Positions 22,501-33,609 of a stretch of 64,000 nt of DNA are shown here, in pieces. The notes beneath the pieces are model-generated. The model did not search any database. It was not told the DNA's origin and was given only the letters and a program-made list of their open reading frames with translations. The stretch spans positions 1 through 64,000 of the forward strand of contig JBNGIS010008884.1 in the NCBI GenBank assembly GCA_049999725.1, in the 5' to 3' direction. This stretch comes from Haplomitrium mnioides. Its lineage: Eukaryota > Marchantiophyta > Haplomitriopsida > Calobryales. The position numbers and the translations under genes were made by a program. Position 1 is the stretch's first letter, and each line of letters opens with the position of its first letter.

Positions 22501-23636
22501 ATGAAATTCTCCTCAATTTAAACTTGATGTTGGATCTAGCTTTTTCTTCACAAAGCTCTCATCATGATAGACTTTCCACAAAGAATTTTCACATAAAGTG
22601 TTTACCCGTTTGGGTTTTGGCCCAAACAAAGAATTCTTTTGTAGTGTTGGCAAATTCAGTCCATAAGCGAATCTAGCCATTGGAGATAATTCATCGTCTT
22701 GAAAAACTTGAACATCATTCAAAACAATATTTGTTCCTTCGAGATAGGTTTTTGAAGGATAAAGACCACCTTGAGGAATGGGAGAACTGGATCATATCAA
22801 AATAGAATCTTTATCAATATCTTTAATACTAGGAAATGTTTCTTTGTAAAATAATCGGTGCCCTTGGCGATAGCTCCAACAAAATGGTGGCTGATTGAGA
22901 CTCTTTGCTAGAATCATTTCCTAAATTGTTGTATGAAGATTTCTCCCAAAGAATTTGGTTTTTGAAAGATCTCTGAATCTTATCAAGAGGTCCAACTTGA
23001 TTAGAAATCACTTGTTGTTTGAGTAGTGCTATCGGTGACATCGAATCATCTCTAAAATTGAAACCGTTCACGGATTCTATGTTTTTTGTGTTTTGGACAA
23101 ACACATTTGGATCTTGAACATTGTTGTCTACATCCAATAAGAACGAAGAAAGGTTCACAATTGTATGGAAATTCTGACTTGAGCGTTTTTCTGTTGATCT
23201 TTTGGAGTAATCAAAAGAAAGATTCAACTTTGACCACTTAACCAACAACAAAGATCATGTGGATGAAGAAGGATGAGTCTTGGATCTTGTGCAAGCATTG
23301 GGTTCCTTCTTTGATCCTTTGCACGCAAGTTGTTCACTCCTTTATCCTATGTGCGCATTGGGTTCACTCCTTGACCCTATGCATACATTGGGTTCAATCC
23401 CTATCTCTATGAGCACATAGGGTTCGCTTGCTTGATCTTCCAAGGTATTTAATCTATCTAATTCAACAAACGCCATCTTTTTCTCCAAAATACTTGCCAT
23501 CACACTTAACGCTTTGGGTATTCCATCGCTTACCTCCACATAACAACGGTTTAAAACTATCTCTAGCTTTTGGCCAAAAGTAACACTTTTTTGCTTGGAA
23601 TTCTAACCTCTTCTTGCATTTGAAAACTCCGCCCAT
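19566..23636 (-). pseudogene. Gene B of copy C4: DUF7869-like transposase, degraded
   Basis: ATG at 23636 (MGGVFKCKKRLEFQ). Exon 1 runs down to 21894, the intron from 21893 to 21022 (donor GTAAC; acceptor decayed from TGTAG to TGTAA), and exon 2 from 21021 to 19566. Conserved segments in exon 2 are VIKYNRQLFLHLDQQMKER, KCYGDNQKYLGIVFDGMDKK, and SLSEALQLSYNPKPHVTLL. The LDNTT...HTHDQ core between about 20860 and 20830 is largely deleted, so the element cannot encode a complete RNase H-like core. The normal TAA stop of other copies has become TAT. Exon 1 keeps FVKKKLDP and NDRIQ..., but with frameshifts. Confidence 0.72.
23280..23440 (-). repeat. 30-bp coding repeat with palindromic core, C4 gene B
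   Basis: Minus-strand units of about 30 bp encode a repeat of the type EPNVCIGSRS / EPNAHIG. Cores include 'cctatgcatacattgg' and 'cctatgtgcgcattgg'. Confidence 0.75.
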
Positions 23637-24096
23637 TGATAAACAACAAAAAATAATTTTTTTGAAGAAATTTTTGTAACAAATATTCTTCTGTTCCAAT
23701 GGCATAACCAAAAGATGAATTTTTGAAGAAAATTTCTCAAAACGACAAAATTGTGAAATGTTTTTTAAGGAAATGAAAAAATTGAATCAGAAAGATGAAA
23801 ATGAACAATGCTTTTTATACTAACTTTTTTTTTTGCACCATGGGAACCTACGTGTCAAGAGCTTTTCGAATCATTTTTTGGCAGAAAAACACATTTTTTA
23901 AAATTTTTGTATAAAATGAGCAATAATGGAACATTTCTTTCCATTGCCATGAGTTTACTTTCTAATTTTTGTTTTCTTGTTGTCATCATTTTTGCAATTT
24001 CTTGTTATTTTTCCATTTTCAACATTTTCTTTTTTGTGAACTTTTTTTTTGTTAGATTTTTGAGTTTAAATTTTAGTAGTTTTTACTTTGAAGAAA
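23637..24096. promoter_or_regulatory. Shared divergent promoter region, C4
   Basis: Between gene B (ATG 23636, minus) and gene A (ATG 24097, plus). TATA-like 'aatgctttttatactaac' at about 23808-23825. The gene A leader open frame reads PTCQELFESFFGRKTHFLKF. Confidence 0.55.
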
Positions 24097-24279
24097 ATGG
24101 CATCACATACCAATGCTCACAAACCAGCTTAACCAAAGCCTTTTAGGTATATTCAGATGTTCTGAAGTTTATGGAGCCACAAAAACTAAACTATGAATGG
24201 CTAGTTTGTTGTGGAACCATAAAATACATTGATCATCCCCTTTATCGTTTTGTCGGTTAAGGTAAAAAATTCAACATGG
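24097..24279 (+). pseudogene. Gene A of copy C4, exon 1 first part (interrupted by C5)
   Basis: It starts at the ATG in AAAATGGCATCACA. The conserved segments are followed with frameshifts: YSDVLKFMEPQKLNYEWLVC, then FN at the C5 insertion point. ATGG (24276-24279) is repeated at 45820-45823. Removing C5 restores FNMGILVQITMI, which matches FNLGLLVQITMI in C1. The rest of the gene is at 45824-49242. Confidence 0.8.
24276..24279. repeat. Target-site duplication of C5, left copy (ATGG)
   Basis: ATGG lies immediately left of the C5 terminus and is repeated at 45820-45823. Excising one copy plus C5 restores the gene A exon 1 frame. Confidence 0.9.
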
Positions 24280-24312
24280 AACATCTGTTACTTTGAAACA
24301 GGAACCAAAACT
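24280..24312 (+). repeat. Terminal inverted repeat, gene-A end of C5
   Basis: AACATCTGTTACTTTGAAAC, then AGGAACC. It is decayed relative to the consensus by a few substitutions, mostly transitions. Confidence 0.82.
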
Positions 24313-25278
24313 GGGTTTCTATTTCATTTGGCATTTGCAAAAACCAAATTAAAAATTTTAGCATCCAAAATCATGAATTTGATGCTAGTAGTATTCGTTT
24401 GCAAAAAAAAAAGAAAGTAATTTTATATATCAAAATTAATTATTTCAAGTTCACAATATATTTGAAACAAATCTTCTTATGAGAATTTTGTCAAAATTGC
24501 TTTCATAATTTCTTCTTTAAAAAGCATGAGCATCATCGAACAGAATATAAACGAAAAGTACATGATATTTGTTGTTAAATATTTTCAAAACTAACAATAA
24601 TATCACTAATTTCAAAAATTGACCAAAACATTCAAATTTTATCATAAACATATTCAATCAAAAAAGATGCTTAGACACATAAGAACTTGAAACTGTAGTC
24701 TTAAAGCTTATGCACGTAAGGACTCTTAAAGCTTCTTTGCACTTGGAATGCTGAAGCTCAAACACACTTCGAATGTTGAAGCTTTCATGTGCAGAAACTT
24801 TGAACTAGAACCTTAAAGTGTAGGTGCAAGAGGATTGTTGAAGCAAACTTGTGAAAAGACTGCTAAAGCCCATGCACATATAGACAATTGAAGCCTATGT
24901 ATAAGAACAGTTTAAAGCCTATACTTGCTTTGTTTGATAAGGTCTATAGATGCATGGACAATTGAAGCCCACGCGAGCACATACTACTGAGTACTTGGAT
25001 GCATGGAATGCTGAAGCCCTTCTAGGAAGGGACTGCAAAACTCATGATTGAAAAAAACTTGAATATAAATTGAAAAAAAAAAAAGGAGCTTCTATAGAAA
25101 CATAGACTTTATTGCTAATTTTTATGAAAACCAGTAGGTTTTGTTCAAAAATAATTTTGCACAATAAATTGAATTGTGAAGAAAGTACTTTGCAAATTGG
25201 ATTTTGAATGCAACAAGAATAAAGACGAATGAAATAATATTTTGTGAAGAAAATACTTTATTATGCACAAAAATTACA
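24313..25278. other. C5 region downstream of gene A, degenerate repeats
   Basis: No gene is seen. About 24680-25060 has irregular units with cores such as 'gcttatgcacgtaagg' and 'aagcccatgcacatatag'. The remainder is AT-rich. Confidence 0.65.
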
Positions 25279-26617
25279 TTAGTTTGATGCTACAGCCCTA
25301 TCATCTTCAAGAGGAATGGTCTCATCTAAATCAATTGCTTGAGAAGCTTCATCACTTGTAGCCACTAGATAGTCATGTCGAGACTTTCCAGTCCCAAAAA
25401 TTGCAACAGAATTGCTAGAAGCACCAGTAGTACCATAAGGAACATACTCCTTATAGTATGCATATACTATATGTGACTTTGTCACATCACATGACAAAGA
25501 AGCCATTGTCAAAACGCTCTGGAGAATATCAATAGACTAACATATATCACATTCGACAGTGATGCTTTTTCACATCAACTTCAAAGCACATACACGGCAT
25601 ATGCCAGACCTAGAGCAAAGATCTAAGATTTAATCTTGCTTTGTTGACAAATGATTGATAAAAAAGTTATATAAAGCATGAGGCTTTTGATAGACATTCA
25701 TATGAGCATCGACTCTTGGATGTTTGAACTTAGCCAAAATAGATAGGTAATTGAAAGCACTTTGCATGATTTGTTGAGGAAGACTGCTTGCATCATCTGA
25801 TTGCAAGTTGAAGAGCTTCATGCTCTACTTGCCATCCTTTTTCCAATAATCCACAGTCCTGACTCATGAGCATGAGCAATTTTGGGACTATCTGAATGAT
25901 GAATATTACTTTTGTCCATGTAGTAACAAAACAAAACACATGAAACAAAGGAAAAATAAAATAGATAAACTATTAGATGAAAAAATTGAAATGCAATTTA
26001 CCCGACGCTATGGTCGATGGCACAACAAACCTCCAGTAAAGCATCATCGACAATGCCAAATTGTTGCCAAGAATGGATAAGAACAAAAGACCAAAAGTTG
26101 GAAGTTGTAATAGTTGCAAGAGAAGAAACCATATCAAAAACATTATCCTTTCTGAAGGGTTTTGAATCATCATGCTTGCATTCTTTAAGGTTATAACCAT
26201 AAGGAATATCAGCAATAGCTAAACAGAACATCTTGGTTTCACTAAGGACTTGATAAAATGCCACGTTGAGTCCATCGACATAAGACATTAAGTCATTGTC
26301 TTGCTCTTCAGGCCTTCCTTTGGTTGGAAGGGCAACATCTTCATTTAGTTATCTTGCCTTCCACTCTCTTGTTTTCCAGTAGTGGAGTAGAAAAGCATGG
26401 AGCTAGAAGACAAGAGTTGGGGTCTGGTCTTCATCAGCAAGAGCTTCTTGGACCCTTAATTTCTTTCGCCCTTTAGCAGTGGCCGTCAATTTCTTAGCTA
26501 GCTGTCGTTTCAATGTTTTGTCGCCTTGTAATGAGCACGGAGAAACAATTTAGACGAGAACAACAAAAAAAACTTTTATTAGTTGGCAAAGAGAGACTAA
26601 GTGTACGAGCACAAACT

Positions 26618-26798
26618 TGAAAGCCATACGCGCATGGACTCTCGAGATTCCATGTGCACATGGACTCGAAAGTCCTTGCAAGATTGGACTCAAGAGTTTA
26701 TGCGCGCATGGACTTTTGAGTCCATGGTCGCAAGGACTTCAGAATCACTACGCACAAGGACTCCAAAGTCCTTGTGCACATGGACTCTCAAACCTTCT
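26618..26798. repeat. Palindromic minisatellite in gene A intron 2, C5
   Basis: About 7 to 8 units, such as 'catacgcgcatggactctcgagattc'. Spacers are often 'gactcnaaagtc'. The array is much shorter than the one in the same intron of C1. Confidence 0.88.
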
Positions 26799-28212
26799 GA
26801 AGCAAATTGAAAACAAATTAGGAACTAGAATTGGAAAAAATAAAAAAACACTTACCAATAATTTCTCAAAACTTGAATAAAACGATGACATCTTTGACTC
26901 TTTGGTGTGAATGTGAGGCTCTATCCTTGCCTCTTCCCATGTTTTGCAATACATCTCTGAGCAAAAAGACTTCACCATCACAGCCAAAACCTTGTCTCTC
27001 CAGTTTGCGAGATATTTCTCCAATCAAAGGCTCTCCAACTTCAACATGCTTCAAAACAAAGATTTTTGTTTCATCCAAAAGACCCTAAAGGAACCTTCAC
27101 GTTGTCCAGTTCATGTCCTCCATTCTCTAAGAACCTTTGGCTTTTGGCTTCTGACCCTTCACCGTGTTCTTCTTCCATAATGGAAAAATGCTCTATTGGA
27201 ACTATTAAAGCTCTCCACTTTTAAGAGAAAGTTGGAACCAATTATCTTGAGAAGTGACGGTCTTCTCAAGAGTAGACTTTGGCTTTATTCTAAAGTCCCA
27301 AGCACTAACTCTCTTTTTAGTTTCTAGGATGACATCATCCCACTCTCAATGTATCTTTGATTCCAATATTCAACTTTATGAATTGATGTCATTTCCAACC
27401 TATATCGTTGGTTGCAATTGTCATCTATTGCAAAAATATGGGCTTCTACTAGTGTCAAGCCCACGTACACATAACAGTTGTGAGCGACAACATTGGATTT
27501 CCTACTCCATATTTTGTGACTAAAAGATGCCTTGCGGTAGCACTGTAATTGCCTTTTGCAATCTTGTACCTGTACTTGGTAGAGTTCCTCAGATTGAACT
27601 CTGACTTATCTTTCAACTTGTACTTCGGGTCCATCAAAACGATGAAAAAACCCTGTGCATATTTATTTGTGAGTATTCTTTGTGTTAGAAGCTCTACAAA
27701 GTTTCATTCAACCTCATAATCTGGAACGGCTCCCAATTGTCCATTCCAAATTTTGGAAGGTTTAAATTCTCCAACCGAGTTGTAATAGTTTCCTCTCGGA
27801 CTCTACACCGATAGATTGTAGACTTTCGAATTTTATTTTTATCTTCTTTAGACACTGTCCAAGGATCCACCAACTCTTGCTCTTGGAATGTTCAAATCCC
27901 CTTGTAAAATTGCCTTTTTGCTCTAGATGTTGGAGCCTACACTAGCTTTGGCTCTTCTTCCTCTTTAGAGTTTCTAGCAGATGAAGATGAGGAGGTAGCA
28001 GAAGATGAGCTGATAGGAGATGAGAAGGGCACTGGCTCCTCTTCAATAGCTGTTGGAGGCACTGGCTTTTTCTTTACTAGTGTCTGCTTTTTCTTTTTTG
28101 GAAACTTGACTGGCTCCATTTCTTTTCTCTTTTTTCCAGTAAACGGTCCATCTATTGTTGTAAAAGTCATCGCAGTTGCACTTTGATGCCGCACAAGTTG
28201 TTGGATATGCAC

Positions 28213-28216
28213 TCTT
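28213..28216. repeat. Target-site duplication of C6, left copy (TCTT)
   Basis: TCTT is repeated at 39303-39306. Removing one copy plus C6 gives a 22-bp stretch (minus strand GTCAAAACAAGA then GTGCATATCC) of exactly the same length as the uninterrupted homologue at about 46357-46378 in C4. Confidence 0.92.
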
Positions 28217-28254
28217 AACAACCGCTACTTTGAACTAGGAATCGCTACTGAGTT
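28217..28254 (+). repeat. Terminal inverted repeat, gene-A end of C6
   Basis: AACAACCGCTACTTTGAACT, then AGGAATCGCTACT. Two CGCTACT motifs in direct orientation, 20 bp apart. Confidence 0.93.
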
Positions 28255-29142
28255 TTTGTTTCACTTGGCAGTCAAAATTTGTTTTTGAAGATTTGGTATT
28301 CAAAAACATCAAATTTACGACTAAAATCTTCTTTTTGAAAAAAGAAATCGTTTTTTATAAACAAAAAATGCATATTTTACATTGAGATTATATTTCAAAT
28401 ATTTCTTTGTAGAAAACATTTTGAAAAACAAACATTTTGGTTATTCAAATATTTTATAAAAACTTGACACTATTGTGACTAAACTAAATTCATCATAAAT
28501 GAAATAATACATATATCTTTTGGTGGAAAAAAACTACAAGAAAAGTTAAATGTCCAATCGAGTAAGGACTTTGAACCTAACTTTGAGCATCGTAGCTAAT
28601 AAATTCTATGTAAGCATAGACTCCAAACTAGAACCATAAAGCCTATGCACACATAGACTCTGAACAAGAATCCTAAATCATGTGCGTGCTTAGACTCTAA
28701 ACAAGAACAATGAAGCTATGCATGTATGGGCTTTGAACTAGAATCCTGGAGCCATTTCACGCCAAGATTCTAAACAAGAACCCTGCAGGCTATGCACACA
28801 TAGACATTAAGCAATAACCTTTTGACCAAATAGTGCAGGGATTCTGAACAATAACCTTACAACTTAAGCGTGCAGGGAATCCAAACAAAAACTACAAAGC
28901 TTTAATGCGCAAAGACACTAAAAAATGTGCAAAGACTCCAAATCATTCTTAGATTAGTAATTGAGTTCAAACCATTCTTAGACTATCAATTGAGTCAACT
29001 TATTCTTCAGCGCAATAAACTAAATCGTGATGAAAAGACTTGAAATAGATTGAAAGAGCAACAACCTGAAGATAAAACTTTGGCAAAGAAAAATTTAGAA
29101 AAAACAAATTTTATTATTGATGCAAAGTGTACAAAGAGGGCC
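28255..29142. other. C6 region downstream of gene A, palindromic repeats
   Basis: No gene is seen. At about 28600-28900 there are irregular repeats of some 35 bp with cores such as 'cctatgcacacatagactc' plus 'tgaacaagaatccta'. The flanks are AT-rich and homologous to the same part of C1 and C2. Confidence 0.7.
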
Positions 29143-30489
29143 TCAGACTCTATCCTCTTTAGGAGGAACTGTCTCATCTAAATCTACAAGCTGAGCATCT
29201 ACATCCGCTAGAGAATCCTGTCAAGACTTTCCAGTCCCTGATATTACAACAAAGTCACCAGAAGCACTTGCAGTACCAGGAGGAACAGGTTCCTTGTGGT
29301 AAGCAAAAACTATCTGTGACTTAGTCACATCAAATGGTAAGCAAGCCATCTCCAAAACCCTCTGAGGAATATAAATAGACTGACGTCTATCATATTCCAC
29401 GGTGATGCAATTTTGCATCAGCTTTAAAGCACAGACAAGGCCTATGCCAAACCCAGAGCAGAGATCAAGGATCCAATCTTGCTCTGTTGATATGTGGTCA
29501 ATAAAAAAATTGCAAAGAGCCTACGGCTTCTAATAAACATTCACATGAGCATCATCTCCTAGGTGTTTAAGCTTTGCCAAAATTGTAGGGCAGCTAAAAA
29601 CACTCCGCATAATCTGCCAAGGAAGTCCAATCGCAGAAGAAGGCTTCAAATTGAAAAGGCGTATGCTCCTCTTTCCTTCCTTTGTCCAATAGTCCACTGT
29701 CCAATACTCGTGGGCATGTGTGATTCTGGGACCACCAGAATGATGAATATTGCTTTTGTCCTTGCAAAAAGATAAACCATCAAATAAAACATTGTAACAA
29801 AAATGCAAGAGAAAAAAAAACAAAGAAATCAATAAAAAATAAATAAAAGAACAAATCACTAGATGTCGTGATCAATTACACAATAGACTTCAGAAAGGGC
29901 ATCCTCGATGATGCCAAACTACTACAAAGAATGAATGATCACAAAAGACCAAAACTCCAAAGTTGTTACTGCCGCAAAAGATGATACTATATCAAAAATG
30001 TCATCTTTTGAAAATGGTTCTGAGTCATCATGTCAGCATTCCTTTAGGTTATACCCATAAGGAATATCACCAATAGCCAAAGTGAAACACCTAGGTTTCA
30101 CAAGGCCCTTTAGTTGTCAAGCGTTGGCCTCCCCGTAGACTTGATAAAATGCCACGTTGAGACCATCGACATAAGACATTAAATCTTCTTCCTCATCTCT
30201 CACAACTCCTTCTGTTGTGAGAGATGCAACACCATTTTGTTGCCGTGCTTTCCACTTTGTAGCCTTTTGGCAATGGAGAAGAAAAGCCGGAGGGTAAGAG
30301 ACCAACGTGGGAGGTTGGTCTTGTTCTTCAGGGGTTTCCTCGACCCCAGATTTCTTCCTTCCTTTCGCAGCTGCTGTCAATTTCTTTACTAGATGTCGTT
30401 TAAATGTTTTTGTCCCCTTGCAAAAAAAATCAAAACAAAAACATTAGAAAGGATAAAAACATTGAAAGGTTTGGACCCTAAAACATTTT

Positions 30490-30710
30490 AGGGTCCAAGC
30501 GTGCATAGACATTGAAGTCCATGCGCACATGGATATTGAAATCCAAGCGCGCAAAGACTTCAATATCCATGCGCGCATGGAGTTCGATGTCCCTACGCGC
30601 TAGGATTTTGAAGTCCCTACGCGCATTGAAGTCCCTAAATCCATATGCGCATAGACATCAAATTCCATGCATGCATGGACTTCGAAGTCCAAGAGCGCTT
30701 GGACCATAAG
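30490..30710. repeat. 24-bp palindromic minisatellite in gene A intron 2, C6
   Basis: About 9 units. Includes arms that changed in step, such as CCAAGAGCGCTTGG near 30691, next to CCATGCATGCATGG. Confidence 0.9.
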
Positions 30711-32277
30711 TTTTTAAAAAACAACAAAAATTTACAAAATATTCAATGCAATTACAAATAAATAAATAAAGTTCCAAAGAAAGGAATTACCAGAAGCTTC
30801 TCGAAGCTTGAATAAAACTCTTCACCATTACAACCAAAACTTTGTGTCTCTCCACCTCGCGAGACATCTCGTCCATTGAAAGCTCTCCGGCTTCTACCCG
30901 CTTCAAAACTGAAATCTTTACTTCATCTAGAAGATCCTAAAGAGACCTCCAAGGCGTCCACTTCATATCTTCCATCTTGAGAGATCCTTTGGCCTTTGGC
31001 TTCTGGCCTTTCACAATGTTTTTCTCTCACATCGAAAAAATGCTCTACTGTAAATCCCAGAGCTCTCCACTTCTGAATGCTAGCTGAAACCAGTTGTCTT
31101 GAGAAGTCACGGTCTTCTCAAGTGTAGACTATGATTTGATCTCTAGGGTTTCCAGCACTAGCTCCCTTTTCAATTTTTGGGATGAAACCATCCCACTCTC
31201 CACAAATCGTTGATGTCAATACTCGACCTTTTGAATAGAGGTCATCTCAAGTCTCTATCTTTGGTTGAAATTGTCATCCGTTGTAAAAATGCGAGCCTCT
31301 GTTGGTGTCAAGCCGATGTACACGTAGCAGTTATAGAGCGACAGAGTAGGATTCTTCACCCCATATTTTGTAATGAGCAGTTGTCTTGCTGCAGCACTAT
31401 GATTGCCTCATGCAATCTCATAACGGTACTTGTTAGGGTTTCTGATGTTGAACTCTGACTTGTATTTGAGACCACATTTCGGGTCTACAACCACGATGAA
31501 GAAAGAATGCACGTACTTATTGGTAAGCATTCTTTGCGTTAGAAGCTCCACAAAATCCTCGTTTAATCTTCGAATTTGGAATGGACCCTAGTTGTCTATT
31601 TTAGGCTTAGGCAAATTAAGGTTTTCCAGCTTGATTGTAATAGTCTCTTCATGGACTCTGCAACGCTGGATTGCAGACTCTCTAGTCTTATTTTTATCCT
31701 CCTCAGAAATTGTCTGAGGATCAACCTGCTCTCTTTCTTGAAATGTACGCAACCCCTTGTGGAATTGCCTCTTTGCTATCGACTTTAGAGCTTGAACTGG
31801 CACCAGCTCCTACTCCGAGTCCTGCCTTGAGCTGCTTGCTGAAGGAGATGAGAGGGCAAACGGTTTAGACTTTGCGGTAGATTCTGAGGGGGCTGGCTCC
31901 TCCTCAACAACAAGTGCTAGTGCAGGTTTCTTCTTTTTCGGTGCCGGATTTTTTTTCTTCTAAGCCTCACTTGACTCCGACTCCTTTCTCTTCTTCTGTG
32001 AAGAAGTCTTTGTGGCGTGACTTGAGAATGTTGTCGCACTCGGATGCGGCACAAGCTGTTGAATGTTGACGCCCTACTTGGGCTTTAGAATTTTGATTTG
32101 AATGACAAACTTGATGAAGTCTTGCTCGATCCGCTTTGCGTCATTGTACGAATCAACGAAATCTACCAAATATTGAGTGAATTGAAAATAAAGAAGGAAA
32201 GAATTTGGCATTAGTGAAAATAATGACCTGGCATATAGAAAAGCAAGAACTTAAAAAAAAAAACACCCACTGAACAA

Positions 32278-32735
32278 AGAAGTCCATGTGCGCAAGGACT
32301 TTGAAGTCCAGGCTTGCACGGAATCTGAAGTCTTTGCGCCCTTGGACCTTGAAGTCCATGCACATGGACATTGAAGTCCCTACGCGTATGGACATTGAAG
32401 TCCATACACGCAAAGACTTTGAAGTCCATGTGTGCATGGACATTGAAGTCCATACACGCAAAGACTTTGAAGTCCATGCGCGCATGGACTCTAAAGTCCT
32501 TGCGCTCCTGGACCTCAGAATCCAGGCACGCGTGGACCTCAGAGTCCATACACGCATAGACTTCAAAGTCTATATGCGCATGGACTTCAAATTCCATGCG
32601 TGCATGGACTTCAAAGTTCAGCTGCGCTTGGGCCTCAGGGTCCATGTGCGCATGGACTTCAGATCCTTGCGCATAGGGACTTCAAAGTTCATGCTTGCAT
32701 AGACTTCAAATTCCATGCTCGCATTGACATTCTAA
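32278..32735. repeat. 24-bp palindromic minisatellite in gene A intron 1, C6
   Basis: About 19 units. Contains a local higher-order duplication: 'acattgaagtccatacacgcaaagactttgaagtccatg' occurs twice within 32395-32475. Frames open on both strands because of the 24-bp period. Confidence 0.92.
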
Positions 32736-33148
32736 GAGTTAGAGCTAAGTAATTAAAAAGGAATAAGAAAAAAGATTTTCGAACTCACCTTTCTATCTTC
32801 TCTTGACGCTTGAAGATTTGCCGTAAATAAATCTCTTTCCTTGTATTCTGAAAAATAAAATCGCTTTCGATTTGTAGAATAAAGTATTATTGAGTCTTGG
32901 GCATGCACAAACAGCCTCATGTTGGCCTTCTTTCTTTCCCGGATCATTGTAATTTGGACCACTAGACCCAAGTTGAATTTTTCACCTTCACTTGCAAAAA
33001 GGTAAAGATGATGATCCGGGTCTCTCAACGAACAGTAGTTGACTAGCCATTTCCACTCCAATCTTGCAGGCTCTAGAGCCTTGATAACATCCGAATACCT
33101 ATAAGGCTTCGGTTTGGTAGGGCCGGAAACATTTCCTTGAGAGGCCAT

Positions 33149-33609
33149 TGTCAAGATAGAAAAAAAAAGATGTTTCTGAAGGTGAAAAATGTAATGAAGA
33201 AAAGTTGGGAAATCACTAAGCGCTGGAAATGGCAAAAAATTAAGTAAATGAAAAAAAAACAATAATCAGAAAACGAAAACCAAAAATTGAACTTGCGACA
33301 ATGGAAAGAAACTTTCCAGTGGCGCTCCTTTTATAGCTAAATTTCAGAAAACGTTTTTTCCTACCAAATTTATTTTCGTAGAGCTCTTGACACGTAGGTT
33401 CACCTAGTGCAAAAAGAAAAGTTAGTATATAAAGCATTGCTCGTTTTTATCTTTCCAATTTCTTTTTTTCATTTTCTTCCCAAAAAGTTCTTAAATTTGT
33501 CGTTTTACAAAAAAACGACAAAACTGCATATTTTGAGAGTTATGTAAGAGTTTCATAATATTTGTTAAAATAGTTCTTTGAAATAATTTAGTTTTTGTGT
33601 GACTTTTAA
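33149..33609. promoter_or_regulatory. Shared divergent promoter region, C6
   Basis: Between gene A (ATG 33148, minus) and gene B (ATG 33610, plus). The minus strand reads GCTTTATATACTAAC (about 33436-33422), the best copy of the conserved gene A TATA box. The leader open frame without ATG reads PTCQELYENKFGRKKRFLKF, GKFLSIVASS. Confidence 0.65.

Larger units (their letters stand above)
18110..24279 (-). mobile_element. Two-gene transposon copy C4, left part
   Basis: This is the gene-B end and gene B (minus strand) plus the start of gene A (plus strand, 24097-24279). C4 continues at 45820-50302 after the inserted C5, giving about 10.65 kb without the insert. The ends are flanked by AACT (18106-18109 and 50303-50306), the 4-bp duplication within the G1 integrase. 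Confidence 0.88.
24280..28216 (-). mobile_element. Two-gene transposon copy C5, left part
   Basis: This is the gene-A end and most of gene A (minus strand). The copy continues at 39303-45819 beyond the inserted C6. The total without C6 is about 10.45 kb. It lies in gene A of C4. Confidence 0.9.
25279..28216 (-). pseudogene. Gene A of copy C5, exons 2 (part) to 4: ParB-like and methyltransferase-like
   Basis: Minus strand. Exon 2 is 28216-26856 (the upstream part lies at 39307-39413), intron 2 26855-26525, exon 3 26524-26002, intron 3 26001-25917 and exon 4 25916-25279. Exon 3 preserves the motif IV region very well: LAIADIPYGYNLKECKHDD (DIPYG at 26210-26196), then FDMVSSLATITTSNFWSFVL. Exon 4 has KLFNLQSDDASSLPQQIM, VYQKPHALYNFFINHLST, a decayed motif I (DLCSRSGI) and LDETIPLEDD near the end. 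The ParB-like domain in exon 2 has DPKYKLKDKSEFNLRN, YKIAKGNYSATARHLL (GGNH decayed to KGNY). An acidic-Lys linker (KRKEMEPVKFPKKKKQ) precedes it. Stops and frameshifts are present. Confidence 0.8.
29143..33148 (-). pseudogene. Gene A of copy C6: ParB-like / DNA methyltransferase-like protein, best-preserved copy
   Basis: Minus strand. Exon 1 is 33148-32789 (120 codons, fully open, MASQGNVSGPTKPKPYRY), intron 1 32788-32182, exon 2 32181-30790, intron 2 30789-30417, exon 3 30416-29860, intron 3 29859-29761 and exon 4 29760-29143 (TGA). Exon 2 has a Lys/Ser/Pro-rich linker, then the ParB-like domain (about 31592-31200): LNEDFVELLTQRMLTNKY, FFIVVVDPKCG, YRYEIA-GNHSAAARQLL, YIGLTPTEARIF, DDN. Exon 3 has motif IV DIPYG (30068-30054) in LAIGDIPYGYN. 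Exon 4 has the GGPRITHAHEYWTV segment, NVYQKP-ALYNFF, motif I DLCSGFGIGLVCALK and VEYDRRQSIYIPQRVLEMA. Motif order IV then I is that of beta-class DNA N6-adenine/N4-cytosine methyltransferases. Exon 2 has about ten stops; most differ from an open codon in a sister copy by one transition. The intron 1 acceptor is CAA instead of CAG. Confidence 0.85.
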
